From NCBI GenBank assembly GCA_934330725.1, contig CAKRGM010000004.1, positions 1 to 64,000 on the forward strand: a stretch of 64,000 bases of DNA, written 5' to 3'. Shown here one piece after another: positions 41,123 through 51,726 of the stretch. The notes beneath the pieces were generated by a model, which was not told where the DNA came from, did no database searches, and worked only from the letters and a program-made list of their open reading frames with translations. Source of the DNA: an uncultured Lachnospiraceae bacterium (GTDB taxonomy: Bacteria; Bacillota; Clostridia; Lachnospirales; Lachnospiraceae). The translations under genes and the position numbers were made by a program. Position 1 is the first letter of the stretch, and each line of letters begins with the position of its first letter.

Positions 41123-43513
41123 ATGTTTACTATATTTAAAGCAAATTTAAAGCGCCAGAAGGGCAGTTTTACAGGTGTACTTATTCTTGTGTTTATTGTT
41201 TCTGTTTCTCTTTGTGCAGTTATAACAATATGGCAGAATTCTAAAAACTATGAAGAAAAAATTCTGAAAGAATGCGGATATAAAGATATGGCATTCTGGC
41301 TTTATAAGGGACTTGATGGTGAGGCTTCCAGAAAAGAATGCATTGACAGATTATGTGATGATGTAAGAAATGTAGATGGAGTTGAAAGTGTTGACAGACA
41401 GTTTTCAATATTAACAGGGTATAGTGTTAATGGAACCAGAGCAAGTTCATCAGCTAATGTGACAAAGTATGATGACAGCAGATTTAAATATAATTTTTTT
41501 GCCGATGACTTAAGAAAAATAAAAAAAGATGCTGTACAGATTAAAAAGGGTGAGGCATATGTATCCCCGGCGTTCTGCTCATTATATGACGCAAAAATTG
41601 GTGATGACATTACAATGCAGATATCAGGGGATGGCACAAAAAATAGCAGTCTTAAAATAGCAGGATATATCGAAGATCCGGTATCAGGCAGTGCAATGAT
41701 GGGAATGAAGCAGATTTTAGTCTGTGATGATGATTTTGAAACTCTTTATAAAGAGGTTGAAGATAATGATAATATTCAGGATGGTGATGCTAAAGCTGGT
41801 GCTATAGTTTATATACAGGGTGATAAGAATAGTGGACAGTCAAATAATGAACTATTGGGGAAAATCAATTCTGAAACAGAGATGTCAAAGTATTTATCAT
41901 ATACGTATCAGTTTGATGCGATACTTGAGTTTATGCTGATATTACAAAAGATTTTTGTCGGTTTACTTGTAGTGTTCGTTGTTATTTTGTTTTTTGTAAC
42001 AATGGTAGTAGTAGGTCACAGTATAAGCAGCAGCATAGAGCAGGATTATGTTAATATGGGAATATTAAAGGCAGTAGGATATACAGGTTCACGTCTTAAG
42101 TCTTTACAGATAATTCAATACGCAGTGGCAATTCTTGGAGGAATGATTCCGGGGATATTTGCGTCTGTGTTTGTTGTAGAATTTATAAACAGAATAATCG
42201 TGCCTGTAACAGGGATACTTTATCCGTCCTCATTGGCAGTGATACCGTGTTTTAGTATTTTATTAATTATGCTCATTTTTCTTGGTGCTTTTATAATGTT
42301 AAAGACTAATGTAATAGGGAAAATATCGCCTATAAGGGCAATACGCAATGGACATGACGATATTTATTTTAAGAGTCTTTTTACAACACCGATAAATAAA
42401 AAAGGATTAAGCTTTTTCCTTGCGTTAAGGCAGATCGTATCAGGGAAAAGACAGTATATAAGCACATGTATAGTAACAATTCTTTTAGTATTCTTTTTAG
42501 CTGTTATTGGAAGAATGAATACCTGGATGGGAGATGATGGTTCAGGGCTTATGAGGTGTTTCAGTGCATCAGATTATGATATTGAAATCGATATAGATGA
42601 TAAAAATATATCACAGGAAGAGATTGAAGATATTATTAAAAGTAAGTCTGATATTGAAACAAAATATCAGTTTGCCATGACAACAGCTGCTGTGGAAAAT
42701 GAGAATTATACAATGAATGTTATATCTGCTCCTGACGAATACAATATTTTAAAAGGACGTACATGCAGATATGATAATGAAATTGTAATTACACAGATAA
42801 CGCAGAAAAGCCTGAAGGTTAATATTGGTGATTCTGTAAATGTTTTGTTTAACGGGAAAAAAGCTTCTTATACGGTAGCCGGAATATACCAGTGTGCCAA
42901 TGATCTTGGCTCTAATTTTGGCATGAGTAAGGAAGGACTTGAAAGGCTGGCTGGAAGTGATTCAGATAAATTTGAATACTCTACTTTATACCGAATTAGT
43001 GACAAATCTCAAAAAAGTGATATTATCAATAGTATAAAGGCAAAATATAATGATAAACAGGTCAAAATAGGTGAAAAAGAATGGTCCGGTATGGATGCAC
43101 TCATCTCGGCAACAGATGCTATTGCATATTTAATGTATGCGGTGGTTGTTATTTTTATTATAGTAGTTGTCATACTTACAGGAAGCAAGGTTATTTACAA
43201 AGAACAGCATGATCTTGCTGTTTATAAGGCATTAGGCTTTAGCAGTACAAAACTTAGATTTTTATTTGCAGTAAGATTTTCAATCGTTGCATTTGCAGGT
43301 TCGGTTATTGGAATTATTTTAAGTACTTTTGCCGCGGATCCAATAGCGGGAGCATTGTTTGAAAAATGTGGTGTAAGTTTGTTTAAGTCAAGATTTACAT
43401 TATCCGGAGTTGTTGGATCAGCATTATTTGTTATAATAACATTTATGTTTTTTGCATATCTGCTTTCTGGAAGGATAAAGAGGACAGAAATTAAACAGCT
43501 TATTGTTGAATAG
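41123..43513 (+). CDS. FtsX-like ABC permease of the two-component-linked exporter
   Basis: A 796-residue permease with a single N-terminal helix (about 13-33), a large extracytoplasmic domain, three helices (about 270-395), a second single helix near 445 with another extracytoplasmic domain, and three final helices (about 670-790). This is a duplicated FtsX/MacB-like design rather than the ten-helix BceB design. AGGAGG lies before the ATG. The partner ATPase is upstream. Confidence 0.85.
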   Translation: MFTIFKANLKRQKGSFTGVLILVFIVSVSLCAVITIWQNSKNYEEKILKECGYKDMAFWLYKGLDGEASRKECIDRLCDDVRNVDGVESVDRQFSILTGYSVNGTRASSSANVTKYDDSRFKYNFFADDLRKIKKDAVQIKKGEAYVSPAFCSLYDAKIGDDITMQISGDGTKNSSLKIAGYIEDPVSGSAMMGMKQILVCDDDFETLYKEVEDNDNIQDGDAKAGAIVYIQGDKNSGQSNNELLGKINSETEMSKYLSYTYQFDAILEFMLILQKIFVGLLVVFVVILFFVTMVVVGHSISSSIEQDYVNMGILKAVGYTGSRLKSLQIIQYAVAILGGMIPGIFASVFVVEFINRIIVPVTGILYPSSLAVIPCFSILLIMLIFLGAFIMLKTNVIGKISPIRAIRNGHDDIYFKSLFTTPINKKGLSFFLALRQIVSGKRQYISTCIVTILLVFFLAVIGRMNTWMGDDGSGLMRCFSASDYDIEIDIDDKNISQEEIEDIIKSKSDIETKYQFAMTTAAVENENYTMNVISAPDEYNILKGRTCRYDNEIVITQITQKSLKVNIGDSVNVLFNGKKASYTVAGIYQCANDLGSNFGMSKEGLERLAGSDSDKFEYSTLYRISDKSQKSDIINSIKAKYNDKQVKIGEKEWSGMDALISATDAIAYLMYAVVVIFIIVVVILTGSKVIYKEQHDLAVYKALGFSSTKLRFLFAVRFSIVAFAGSVIGIILSTFAADPIAGALFEKCGVSLFKSRFTLSGVVGSALFVIITFMFFAYLLSGRIKRTEIKQLIVE

Positions 43514-43639
43514 GTATTTTTGGATTATCCGCATCGAATACCGGGAAGGATTGTGGCAGCATAAAGCACGGAACAATCCGTAAGACATCGTTTGACCCCG
43601 ATATCTATATATAATAACATAGTAATTCTGGAGGTAAAA

Positions 43640-43840
43640 ATGTTGAAAAGTACTTTAATAAAAGATACAACAAAAAAAGAGCGTATTGAACTTATTAAGA
43701 GCTGGATTCCTGATGACGATGGTCTTAATGACTGTGGTATTGATTTGTGGGATATGTATAATGATTACATTAACGGTGAAAAGGAAATATCACAGATAAA
43801 TGCAGAATTTAAGACGGATTATTTCACTGATGAGCAATAA
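43640..43840 (+). CDS. small conserved hypothetical protein
   Basis: A 66-residue acidic protein (KERIELIKSWIPDDDGLNDC, then IDLWDMYNDYINGEKEISQI) with no membrane segment. I do not recognise the family. GGAGG sits seven bases before the ATG, a good start signal, so it is probably expressed. Neighbours give no functional hint. Confidence 0.6.
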   Translation: MLKSTLIKDTTKKERIELIKSWIPDDDGLNDCGIDLWDMYNDYINGEKEISQINAEFKTDYFTDEQ

Positions 43841-44029
43841 TTATTTAGTAAAAGTAAAATAAAACACATTTTACTATAAAAAAAATCAATATGATGACGA
43901 TATACAATTAGGATAGATAAATGCTGTGAATGATTACATGTTAAAATATTAATTTTATATAATGTTACTTGGAAAACAGTAAGTCTTGTTATTTTTATTA
44001 ACTGGTTTGATTTATTGGAGGTGGGGAAT

Positions 44030-44827
44030 ATGTATATTAATTCTTATGATTCAAATTCAATTAAAACATTGTTTTCAGGTTTAAATTCATCAACAAATAA
44101 ATATTCATTCGGCTCAGGTCTGTTTGGCTCATCATCTTTAAGTGGAATTAATTTTATGGATTATGCAAGTATTAAAGACGGATCTTACTATAAGCTGATG
44201 AAAGCATATTATTCAAAAGCTGATTCAAATGATTCGTCGAACGCATCTTCAAAGGTAAATACGTCTACATCAACAGCTAAAGACACTTCTAAGAAGCTGG
44301 CATCTGTTGAGAGTCCGGCACAGGATTTAAGTAAAACAGCCAATCAGCTTTTGGATAAAGGCACTGCATCTGTTTTTAATAAAGTAAGTAAGACGGATGA
44401 AAATGGAAATGTTACTAACGGCTATGATTCTGATGCAATTTATAAAAAGGTAAGTGCATTTGTTGATTCATATAATTCGCTTATAAAGGCCACAGCGTCG
44501 ACTGGTTCGGAAAATATTGCAAAATCTGCAACAGATCTTGTTAATATGACTGATAAAAATAAAGACCTTTTAAATTCTGCCGGAATAACGATTAATGAAA
44601 AGGATCATACATTAAGTATCAGTAAAGATAAGTTTAACAGTGCTGATATGAGTTCAGTCAAATCAATGTTTAACAGTACGGGGTCATATGGATATCAGGT
44701 TTCAGCAAAGGCATCAATGATCAGGTATTACGCACAGAATGAAATATTAAAAGCTAATACATACAGCAAAACAGGTGGTTATTCATATAATTTCAAGTCT
44801 GGTGAGATTTATAATTCATTTGTATAA
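44030..44827 (+). CDS. FliD/flagellin-like low-complexity secreted protein
   Basis: A 265-residue protein with a Ser/Asn/Thr-rich first third and a C-terminal part that resembles the FliD (hook-associated protein 2) C-terminal domain: VSAFVDSYNSLIKATAS, LLNSAGITINEKDHTLSISK and FNSADMSSVKSMF. It has no signal peptide, as is usual for flagellar axial proteins. No flagellar genes surround it, and the region FliD uses for capping is missing. The function is uncertain; it may be a filament-associated or structural protein. Confidence 0.6.
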   Translation: MYINSYDSNSIKTLFSGLNSSTNKYSFGSGLFGSSSLSGINFMDYASIKDGSYYKLMKAYYSKADSNDSSNASSKVNTSTSTAKDTSKKLASVESPAQDLSKTANQLLDKGTASVFNKVSKTDENGNVTNGYDSDAIYKKVSAFVDSYNSLIKATASTGSENIAKSATDLVNMTDKNKDLLNSAGITINEKDHTLSISKDKFNSADMSSVKSMFNSTGSYGYQVSAKASMIRYYAQNEILKANTYSKTGGYSYNFKSGEIYNSFV

Positions 44828-44851
44828 TAATATTAAGAGTGCAATAAATTA

Positions 44852-44889
44852 TATGGCTGTGGAAAGTGATTCCATAGCCATATTTTTTT
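44852..44889 (+). terminator. intrinsic terminator
   Basis: TATGGCTGTGGAA and TTCCATAGCCATA form a 13-bp stem with one mismatch, followed by a T7 run. It closes the FliD-like gene. Confidence 0.88.
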
Positions 44890-44961
44890 GCTGTACCAGG
44901 GTTATACATATATACAGATATTAAATTGCAATAAAATTTTAAAAGAAAGGACTGACATAAT

Positions 44962-45465
44962 ATGGACTACGTACATGTTTCACATACATTTCCACCGGTT
45001 TATGATAATAACGCGCAAATATTAATACTTGGAAGCTTTCCATCTGTTAAATCAAGAGAGTATGGATTTTATTATGGACATAAAATGAACAGATTCTGGA
45101 AAGTTATGGCATATGTTTTTAATAATCAGGTACCTGAGACGATAGAAGAAAAAAAGAAATTTCTGTTAAGCAATCGTGTGGCATTATGGGATGTTATAGA
45201 AAGCTGTGATATAAAGGGGTCAAGTGACAGCAGTATAAAAAACGTGATTCCGGCAGATATAAAGAAACTGCTGAATACTGTACCAATAAAAAGGGTTTAT
45301 GCCAATGGACATACAGCTTTTAAGCTGTATAAAAAATATATTTATGATGATACAAAAAAAGAAATTGAATTGTTACCATCGACCAGTCCGGCAAATGCAG
45401 CATGGTCATTTGACAAACTTAAAAATGAATATAAAAAAGTACTGAATACAAATGACAAAGTATAA
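44962..45465 (+). CDS. DNA-deoxyinosine glycosylase (uracil-DNA glycosylase superfamily)
   Basis: A 167-residue member of the UDG superfamily family 6 (hypoxanthine-DNA glycosylase). ILILGSFPSVKSRE forms the catalytic loop, YYGHKMNRFWKVM binds the flipped base, and LLPSTSPANAAW is the C-terminal minor-groove loop. It excises deaminated adenine (hypoxanthine). It stands alone, about 8 kb from the SOS-controlled radical SAM genes, and no LexA box is seen at its promoter. Confidence 0.88.
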   Translation: MDYVHVSHTFPPVYDNNAQILILGSFPSVKSREYGFYYGHKMNRFWKVMAYVFNNQVPETIEEKKKFLLSNRVALWDVIESCDIKGSSDSSIKNVIPADIKKLLNTVPIKRVYANGHTAFKLYKKYIYDDTKKEIELLPSTSPANAAWSFDKLKNEYKKVLNTNDKV

Positions 45466-45481
45466 CAGAATATGGTATAAT
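45452..45481 (+). promoter_or_regulatory. sigma-A promoter of the chemotaxis receptor
   Basis: ATGACA (45452-45457) and TATAAT (45476-45481) with an 18-base spacer overlap the end of the glycosylase gene. It is not a motility-sigma (TAAA...GCCGATAA) promoter. Confidence 0.5.
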
Positions 45482-45528
45482 ACAAAAAAGACATAGTCGC
45501 AAATACATAATAACGGGGGGATAAAAAA

Positions 45529-47037
45529 ATGAAGAAAAAAGTTAACTATGAAATTCCATATGAAGCAGAGAGAGTCAAAAATAAGATGGTAATTACAGCA
45601 ATATCAATAATGTATGTTATAATTGCTATTGCATATTTTATTGAATATTTAAAAGGTAATTGCAAGCCTGCTGGTGTAATTACAACAGTAGCAGTAAGTA
45701 TAATTCCTATGATTATAACCATATGTGTATATCATAGAAAAAAAGATGCTGATTATATAAGGCATATGGTATCAATCGGATTTTGCCTTTTGTACACATC
45801 TGCTTTGGTAATAAGAACCACAGATATGGTATTTTGTTATGTTCTTGTAGCCTATATGGCGTTTATTATTTATGCGGATTTAAGGCTATCAATATTTGTA
45901 GGTGCTTATGCACTCATGGCTAATATAATTACTATTATTACTGCATGCGTGTCAGGTAATATTACTGCAATTAAAATAACAGAATTTGAAATAATTATTG
46001 CATGTATAGTTCTTTCTACAGTTTTTTCAGTTATTGCCTTGTATGTTATTAATAATATTAATAAAGCTAATATAAATAAGGCATTGTCTGAGAAAAAACA
46101 GACACAGGAGTTACTTGGTAAAATAATCACTGTTTCAAATGAAGTAACAACAGATGTTGATGGTGTGGCAGGTAAAATGGGACAATTAAAGACTGCCATG
46201 GATTCTACAAAAGAATCGATGGAAAATCTTGCTAAGGCAACAGCAGAATCGGCAGATGCAATACAGCTTCAGCAGGAAAATACAGAAGAGATTAATGTAC
46301 ATTTATCGAAGGTAAGTTCAGTTGCGGATAATATAAGCAGTGAGATTGACAATGCTAAAAATGAGCTTGAAAAAGGAAAAGATGTTATACAGCAGCTTTT
46401 ACAGCAGGTGAAAAATTCAGAAAATGTCAGTGCTGATGTTGCAGATAAAATGGCAGGACTTAAAGAGTATACAAGTAAAATGCAGGATATTATTTCAATG
46501 ATAAATGATGTTGCGGACCAGACAGGACTTCTGGCACTTAATGCTAGTATTGAGGCAGCCAGAGCCGGGGATGCAGGCAGGGGATTTGCAGTTGTCGCAG
46601 GAGAAATATCAAGTCTTGCTAACCAGACAGGTGACGCTACAGGAAATATCAATAATCTGATCAGCAATATTGAACAGTCGCTTATTAATGTTGTTTCATC
46701 TGTAAATGAGCTGATTGAAAACAATAAACTCCAGAGTAAGTATATTGTTGATACCGCAGGCTGCTTTGACAGGATATCAGATAATACAAATGGAGTACTT
46801 TCTGAATCAGGAGAACTTACAAAGGTTGTTAATGAAGTTTCTAATGCTAATAAATCAATTAGTGAGAGCATTTCAAATGTATCGGCTTTAACAGAAGAAG
46901 TAACAGCAAGTGCTAATGAAACTCTTGATGTTACGGAAGGCAATCTTGAAAGTGTAGATGAAGTATCACAGGCTGTTGTGCATCTTTCAAAAGAAGCTGA
47001 TGAATTAAAGATGCTTCAGAATATGAATCAAAATTAA
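45529..47037 (+). CDS. methyl-accepting chemotaxis protein with a polytopic membrane sensor
   Basis: A 502-residue receptor. Residues 20-185 hold about six membrane helices with short loops instead of a large periplasmic sensor domain. The rest is a long coiled coil with the conserved hairpin tip ([17 protein letters not shown], then [15 protein letters not shown]). It should signal to CheA/CheW. The signal is probably sensed in or at the membrane. Its presence, with the FliD-like gene nearby, suggests a motile organism. Confidence 0.9.
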   Translation: MKKKVNYEIPYEAERVKNKMVITAISIMYVIIAIAYFIEYLKGNCKPAGVITTVAVSIIPMIITICVYHRKKDADYIRHMVSIGFCLLYTSALVIRTTDMVFCYVLVAYMAFIIYADLRLSIFVGAYALMANIITIITACVSGNITAIKITEFEIIIACIVLSTVFSVIALYVINNINKANINKALSEKKQTQELLGKIITVSNEVTTDVDGVAGKMGQLKTAMDSTKESMENLAKATAESADAIQLQQENTEEINVHLSKVSSVADNISSEIDNAKNELEKGKDVIQQLLQQVKNSENVSADVADKMAGLKEYTSKMQDIISMINDVADQTGLLALNASIEAARAGDAGRGFAVVAGEISSLANQTGDATGNINNLISNIEQSLINVVSSVNELIENNKLQSKYIVDTAGCFDRISDNTNGVLSESGELTKVVNEVSNANKSISESISNVSALTEEVTASANETLDVTEGNLESVDEVSQAVVHLSKEADELKMLQNMNQN

Positions 47038-47062
47038 TATAGTAGAGGATGTATTTTTACAG

Positions 47063-47110
47063 GGATAAACATTTTGCATAAAACAATATGTTTATCCTTG
47101 TTTTGTTTTG
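47063..47110 (+). terminator. intrinsic terminator
   Basis: GGATAAACAT (47063-47072) and ATGTTTATCC (47088-47097) pair perfectly, followed by TTGTTTTGTTTTG. It ends the chemotaxis receptor transcript. Confidence 0.75.
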
Positions 47111-47195
47111 TATTTCATTATAAAATTAATACAGGTACATTAATTTGAAACGATGTACTGGTAAAAATCAGGTAAAAAGTGAGAAGGAGAAGGGT

Positions 47196-47744
47196 ATGGA
47201 AGCAATAGAAAGAATAAAAACCAGAAGAAGTATAAGGAAATTTAAAAGTAATCATCTTGATAAAACAATAGTTGAAAACATTGTGAAGGCAGCCTCTTTT
47301 GCTCCATCATGGAAAAATACACAGATAGCCAGATATACATATATAGATAATGAGGCGGTTATAAAGAAAATCGCAGATGAAGCTGTGCTTGGTTTTGAAC
47401 ATAACAGCAGAATATTATCAGGTGCACCGGGTCTTTTTGCGATTTCGGTTGTAACGGGCAGAAGCGGATATGAAAAGGATGGCTCATTTTCAACTTCCAA
47501 GAAAGATGGCTGGCAGATGTTTGATGCCGGAATAGCAGCACAGACGCTTTGCCTTGCAGCGGCTGAGTATGGAATTGGAACAGTAATAATGGGAATATTC
47601 GATGATGAAAAAGCAGCAAAGATAATAGAATTGCCGGAGGGTCAGCAGGTAGCGGTTCTTATTGCATGTGGATATCCTGATGAGACACCTGTTGCTCCAA
47701 ATAGAAAAGATGTATCGGATATATTAAGATTTATTACAAAATAA
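47196..47744 (+). CDS. nitroreductase family protein
   Basis: A 182-residue FMN-dependent nitroreductase-like protein: IERIKTRRSIRKFKSNHLD at the N-terminal FMN site, SFAPSWKNTQIARY, then GIAAQTLCLAAAEYGIGTVI and ACGYPDETPVAPNRK. It reduces nitro or quinone groups with NAD(P)H; the physiological substrate is unknown. GGAGAAGGG precedes the chosen ATG; a start 17 codons earlier is unlikely. Confidence 0.87.
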   Translation: MEAIERIKTRRSIRKFKSNHLDKTIVENIVKAASFAPSWKNTQIARYTYIDNEAVIKKIADEAVLGFEHNSRILSGAPGLFAISVVTGRSGYEKDGSFSTSKKDGWQMFDAGIAAQTLCLAAAEYGIGTVIMGIFDDEKAAKIIELPEGQQVAVLIACGYPDETPVAPNRKDVSDILRFITK

Positions 47745-47841
47745 TAATACATTTTATGATACTGGGGTCAAAAGATGTTATATGGATTATTGCACGGTGC
47801 GTATATTGGTATTGGAACAATGCAAAACAGGTCAAAAGATG

Positions 47842-47920
47842 CCACACTAAAGCACCCTGCTTATGAATTTGTTAATTATACATATATGCAGCTGAAATTT
47901 ATAAGTTTCACAGTCACTTA
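47842..47920. mobile_element. right half of the MITE-like family (element C)
   Basis: CACTAAAGC-CCTGCTTATGAATTT and the following ATATGCAGCTGAAATTTATA match the right half of the palindrome at 19905-19980 with few differences. The left half is absent. It lies just before the alpha-galactosidase gene. Confidence 0.7.
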
Positions 47921-47955
47921 ATTATATATTAAAATAACAGGAGAATTTTATTTTT

Positions 47956-50145
47956 ATGCAGTATAAAAAGATAACTGAGAATGGAATTAATATTGTATTT
48001 GGAATAACTGATGATGATAAAATTAAGTTATTGCATTTTTCGCATGCGGAATTTAATAAAGACGATCTGTGCAGACCTGCAAAGGAATGTAAGCCGGAAG
48101 AAGCGGATAAGAAAGAGCAGTTTATTGATGAGGCGTTTCAGCTTGTCCAGATTAATGTATCTGGTTACAACAGACCATATGAAAAACATGGAAATAAACA
48201 TATTGTGACTGCACCGGGATATCTGTTAAAGTATTCAGGCATGCAGGATACCGTAAATGAACTGGGCAGAAAGATTGTAATAACACAGAAGGATACTGAA
48301 GTTACAGGAATACAGGTAGTTACTACAATGCAATTCTACAACAATATTTCTGTTGTGAGAATATATAATACAGTCACGAACATTGGTAAAGATGAACAGA
48401 CATTAGAGTATCTTTCATCATTTTGCTATACAGGTATTGAAAAAGAAGGAAATCAGTCTCCTGATGAAAAAATGCATTTAAAAGTACCTTATAATGGCTG
48501 GCAGAAAGAAATGAGCTGGAAGGATTATAAATTTAATGATCTTGGATTTGCAAGAACGCAGCCTACTGTATGCATGAGGACATCTCAGGTAATAGAAATC
48601 ACAAATACAGGCAACTGGTCAACAAAGAAATATCTTCCTATGGGGTATCTGGAGAACAGACAGGCGCATTCAAGCCTGTTCTGGCAGATAGAGCATAACG
48701 GCTCATGGCATTATGAAATAGGCGACCAGAATAATAATATGTATTTATGTGTAAGCGGACCTACAGAAGTGCAGTCGCACTGGTTTAAAAAGCTTGCTCC
48801 GGGGGAAAGTTTTGTATCAGTACCGGTGGCAGTTGGTGTGGCTTATGACAGTTTTGATGATGCCATGGGCGAACTTACAAAATACCGCAGAATTATAAGA
48901 AGACCTAATAAAGATGATGAAGAGCTTCCTGTAATTTTTAATGATTATATGAATTGCCTTTTTGGAGATCCTACAACAGAAAAAGAAATTCCTCTAATAG
49001 ATGCGGCAGCTGAATGCGGATGCGAGTATTATGTCATTGATGCCGGATGGTATGATGAGGGAGAATGGTGGGACAGCGTTGGTGAATGGCAGGAGTGCAG
49101 GAAACGTTTTCCAAATGGTATCAGGGAAGTCACAGATTATATCAAAAGCAAAGGAATGGTTCCTGGCGTATGGCTCGAACTTGAAGTAATGGGCATTGAA
49201 TGTGAACTGGCTAAGAAAGTGCCGGATGACTGGTTCTTTATAAGACATGGCAGGCGTGTCTTTGACAGAAGCCGTTACCAGCTTGATTTCAGGAATCCTG
49301 AAGTTATTGCACATGTAAATGAGGTTGTTGACCGGGTTGTAAATGAATATGGTGCCGGATATATAAAAATGGATTATAATATTGAGCCGGGGATTGGCAC
49401 AGAGTTAAATGCAGACAGTGCAGGTCAGGGGCTTCTTGAACATGAACGTGCATATTTAAAGTGGCTTGATGATGTATTTAAAAGATATCCGGACCTTGTT
49501 ATTGAAAACTGTTCAAGTGGCGGCCTTAGAATTGATTATGCGTTACTTAGCAGATACAGTATACAGTCAACATCTGACCAGGAGGATTATAGAAATTATG
49601 CAACTATTTCAGCAAATGCGCCGTCAGGTGTAACTCCGGAACAGGCTGCTGTATGGTCATATCCGATGAAAAACGGTGATAAAGAAGAAGTAATTTATAA
49701 TATGATCAATGCAATGTTAAGAAGAATCCATCAGAGTGGACATCTTGCAGAACTTTCAAAAGAAAGGTTTGAACTTGTCAGGGAAGGAATAACATATTAC
49801 AAAAAAATACGTAATGATATTAAAACTTCAGTACCGTTCTGGCCTTTAGGACTTGCAGATAATCTTGATAAGTGGGTTGTAGCAGGAAATGTGTCATATG
49901 ACATAAAAAACGGCATACAACAGGCGAGAGCATATATGGCTGTATGGAAAAGATACGCAGATGAGGATAAATTTGTGATTCCGCTTGATAAATTAAAGGT
50001 ACAGGATGGTCAGATTTTATCCGTAAAATGTGCATACCCGGAAAATGAAGAAACAAAGTATACATTTAACAGTAACACAAATGAAATTACAGTTGAATTT
50101 AATAAACCTGTAATGGCAAGACTTTTTGAGATTACTGTAAAATAG
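47956..50145 (+). CDS. GH36 alpha-galactosidase
   Basis: A 729-residue GH36 enzyme of the usual length: N-terminal beta-sandwich, central TIM barrel and C-terminal sheet domain. YYVIDAGWYDEGEWWDSVGE binds substrate. The nucleophile is in IKMDYNIEPG (about D472), and the acid/base in STSDQEDYRNY (about D541), with ENCSSGGLRID between. It removes alpha-galactosyl residues from raffinose-family sugars and galactomannan, fitting the beta-mannosidase at 9266. No signal peptide is seen, so it is cytosolic. Confidence 0.93.
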   Translation: MQYKKITENGINIVFGITDDDKIKLLHFSHAEFNKDDLCRPAKECKPEEADKKEQFIDEAFQLVQINVSGYNRPYEKHGNKHIVTAPGYLLKYSGMQDTVNELGRKIVITQKDTEVTGIQVVTTMQFYNNISVVRIYNTVTNIGKDEQTLEYLSSFCYTGIEKEGNQSPDEKMHLKVPYNGWQKEMSWKDYKFNDLGFARTQPTVCMRTSQVIEITNTGNWSTKKYLPMGYLENRQAHSSLFWQIEHNGSWHYEIGDQNNNMYLCVSGPTEVQSHWFKKLAPGESFVSVPVAVGVAYDSFDDAMGELTKYRRIIRRPNKDDEELPVIFNDYMNCLFGDPTTEKEIPLIDAAAECGCEYYVIDAGWYDEGEWWDSVGEWQECRKRFPNGIREVTDYIKSKGMVPGVWLELEVMGIECELAKKVPDDWFFIRHGRRVFDRSRYQLDFRNPEVIAHVNEVVDRVVNEYGAGYIKMDYNIEPGIGTELNADSAGQGLLEHERAYLKWLDDVFKRYPDLVIENCSSGGLRIDYALLSRYSIQSTSDQEDYRNYATISANAPSGVTPEQAAVWSYPMKNGDKEEVIYNMINAMLRRIHQSGHLAELSKERFELVREGITYYKKIRNDIKTSVPFWPLGLADNLDKWVVAGNVSYDIKNGIQQARAYMAVWKRYADEDKFVIPLDKLKVQDGQILSVKCAYPENEETKYTFNSNTNEITVEFNKPVMARLFEITVK

Positions 50146-50179
50146 CATTTAATATTACAAAAATGGGGCATGATTTATA

Positions 50180-50740
50180 ATGGAATTTAAAAAGGTAGAA
50201 AAAATAAGTGAAGGAAAGTTCATATCAAGATATGATATAACTTATGTTACAGAGGATAAAAAAAACAAGGTTTATGAAATGATAAGCCGTGATAAAAATA
50301 TTAAAACACAGAATGACCTTAAAAATCCTCACACAGATGGTGTTGTTATAGTTATGACAAATGAATCGGAAGACAAAATTCTTCTAAACCGCGAATTCAG
50401 AATGGCAGTTGGAGGATATGTATATAATTTTCCGGCAGGGCTTATTGATGCGGGAGAGACTCCTCAGACAGCGGCCAGAAGAGAACTTAAAGAAGAAACA
50501 GGGATGGATCTTATTGAAGTTACAGATGAACTGTTTGACAGCTATAGTGCAGTGGGCTTTTCAAATGAAACTAATGCTGTAGTTATAGGAAAGGCCGGAG
50601 GTACGTTTGCACCGAGTGATTCAACCCTTGAGGAAATACAGGCTGGCTGGTATACAAAAGAAGAAGTAAGAAAGCTTCTTAAAGAGAATTATTTTGCAGC
50701 ACGTACACAGGCATTCTGCTACATGTGGGCTGTAAAATAG
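50180..50740 (+). CDS. NUDIX hydrolase (ADP-ribose pyrophosphatase-like)
   Basis: A 186-residue NUDIX protein. The Nudix box is complete in GLIDAGETPQTAARRELKEE followed by TGM, with the metal-binding glutamates. The preceding LLNREFRMAVGGYVYNFPAG resembles ADP-ribose pyrophosphatases. Substrate specificity is not certain. It starts 34 bases after the alpha-galactosidase gene and may share its transcript. Confidence 0.9.
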   Translation: MEFKKVEKISEGKFISRYDITYVTEDKKNKVYEMISRDKNIKTQNDLKNPHTDGVVIVMTNESEDKILLNREFRMAVGGYVYNFPAGLIDAGETPQTAARRELKEETGMDLIEVTDELFDSYSAVGFSNETNAVVIGKAGGTFAPSDSTLEEIQAGWYTKEEVRKLLKENYFAARTQAFCYMWAVK

Positions 50741-50849
50741 GGTAAATATAGCATATTTAATCAGATTTAATTAATATGAGGGATTTGTGTTTTGCACACT
50801 CAGCACAAATTTACAATTAACATAAGCGTGTGCAGAAATGTGGATTATT

Positions 50850-51641
50850 ATGATAAAAAATACATTAAGGGAATTGGGGCTGGTCATGACATGCTGCTGT
50901 ATATTTACAGGCGTATTGCTTGCAGGCTGTGGAAAAGTTAAAAATATACCGGTGTTTAAATATGATGTGAATGAGGATAATACAGCTTCCATAACAGGAC
51001 TTACGGATAAAGGAAAGCTTGATTCAAAAATAACCATACCTGCGCAGATAGATGGCCATGATGTTGTAGCCGTAAACAGGGAAGCTTTCAGAGATAATAA
51101 TTGTGTGACCAGTGTGGAAATTGCACAGGGAGTAAGGACAATAGCAGAAAATGCATTTCTTAACTGTACTTCACTTGAAAATATATCATTTCCGTCAACT
51201 GTTACTGAGATTGGAACCAGTGCGGTAAAAAATACCAAATGGGAGTCGGACAGGCTTAAAGATGCAGATCAGATTGTAGTTAATTCAATTCTTGTAGAGG
51301 TAAAACCAGATGTGACTGAATATAAAATCCCTGATGAGGTAAAATATATTGCATCAGGAGTATTTTACAATAATAAGTCGATTACAAAGATTGAAATTGG
51401 CAGTCAGGTTGAAAAAATCGGCTCATTTGCTTTTTCAGGCTGCACATCCTTAAATGAGATAGAACTGCCGGACGGTATTAAGTCAATTGGATATAGCGCA
51501 TTTAGTGATGCCGCTGTAAAAGATATAAAAATACCGGAAGGTGTTGAAAAAATTGACAGCGAGGCATTTTTAAATATTGATCATATACAGGGAAAACCTG
51601 ATATGGATGGATTTCCGTGGGGAGCAAAAACTTTCAACTGA
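50850..51641 (+). CDS. surface lipoprotein with BspA-type leucine-rich repeats
   Basis: A 263-residue lipoprotein: signal peptide with lipobox LLAGC, then BspA/LRR_5 repeats of about 22 residues (VRTIAENAFLNCTSLENISF, VEKIGSFAFSGCTSLNEIEL, IKSIGYSAFSDAAVKDIKIP). Such repeats make a curved beta-solenoid used in adhesion or binding on the outer face of the membrane. The start codon follows GTGGATTATT; an ATG four codons upstream overlaps that signal. Confidence 0.85.
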   Translation: MIKNTLRELGLVMTCCCIFTGVLLAGCGKVKNIPVFKYDVNEDNTASITGLTDKGKLDSKITIPAQIDGHDVVAVNREAFRDNNCVTSVEIAQGVRTIAENAFLNCTSLENISFPSTVTEIGTSAVKNTKWESDRLKDADQIVVNSILVEVKPDVTEYKIPDEVKYIASGVFYNNKSITKIEIGSQVEKIGSFAFSGCTSLNEIELPDGIKSIGYSAFSDAAVKDIKIPEGVEKIDSEAFLNIDHIQGKPDMDGFPWGAKTFN

Positions 51642-51726
51642 GAAATTAATTAAAAAACAGATTAACAAATCAGCTAAAAACCAACTAAAACTAACTAAGA
51701 AATCAACTGGCAAATGGAGGGATTAC

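Noticed and set aside
46269..46943. 224-codon Ser/Leu-rich frame antisense to the chemotaxis receptor
   Set aside because: It mirrors the coiled-coil heptads of the receptor and has no independent support.
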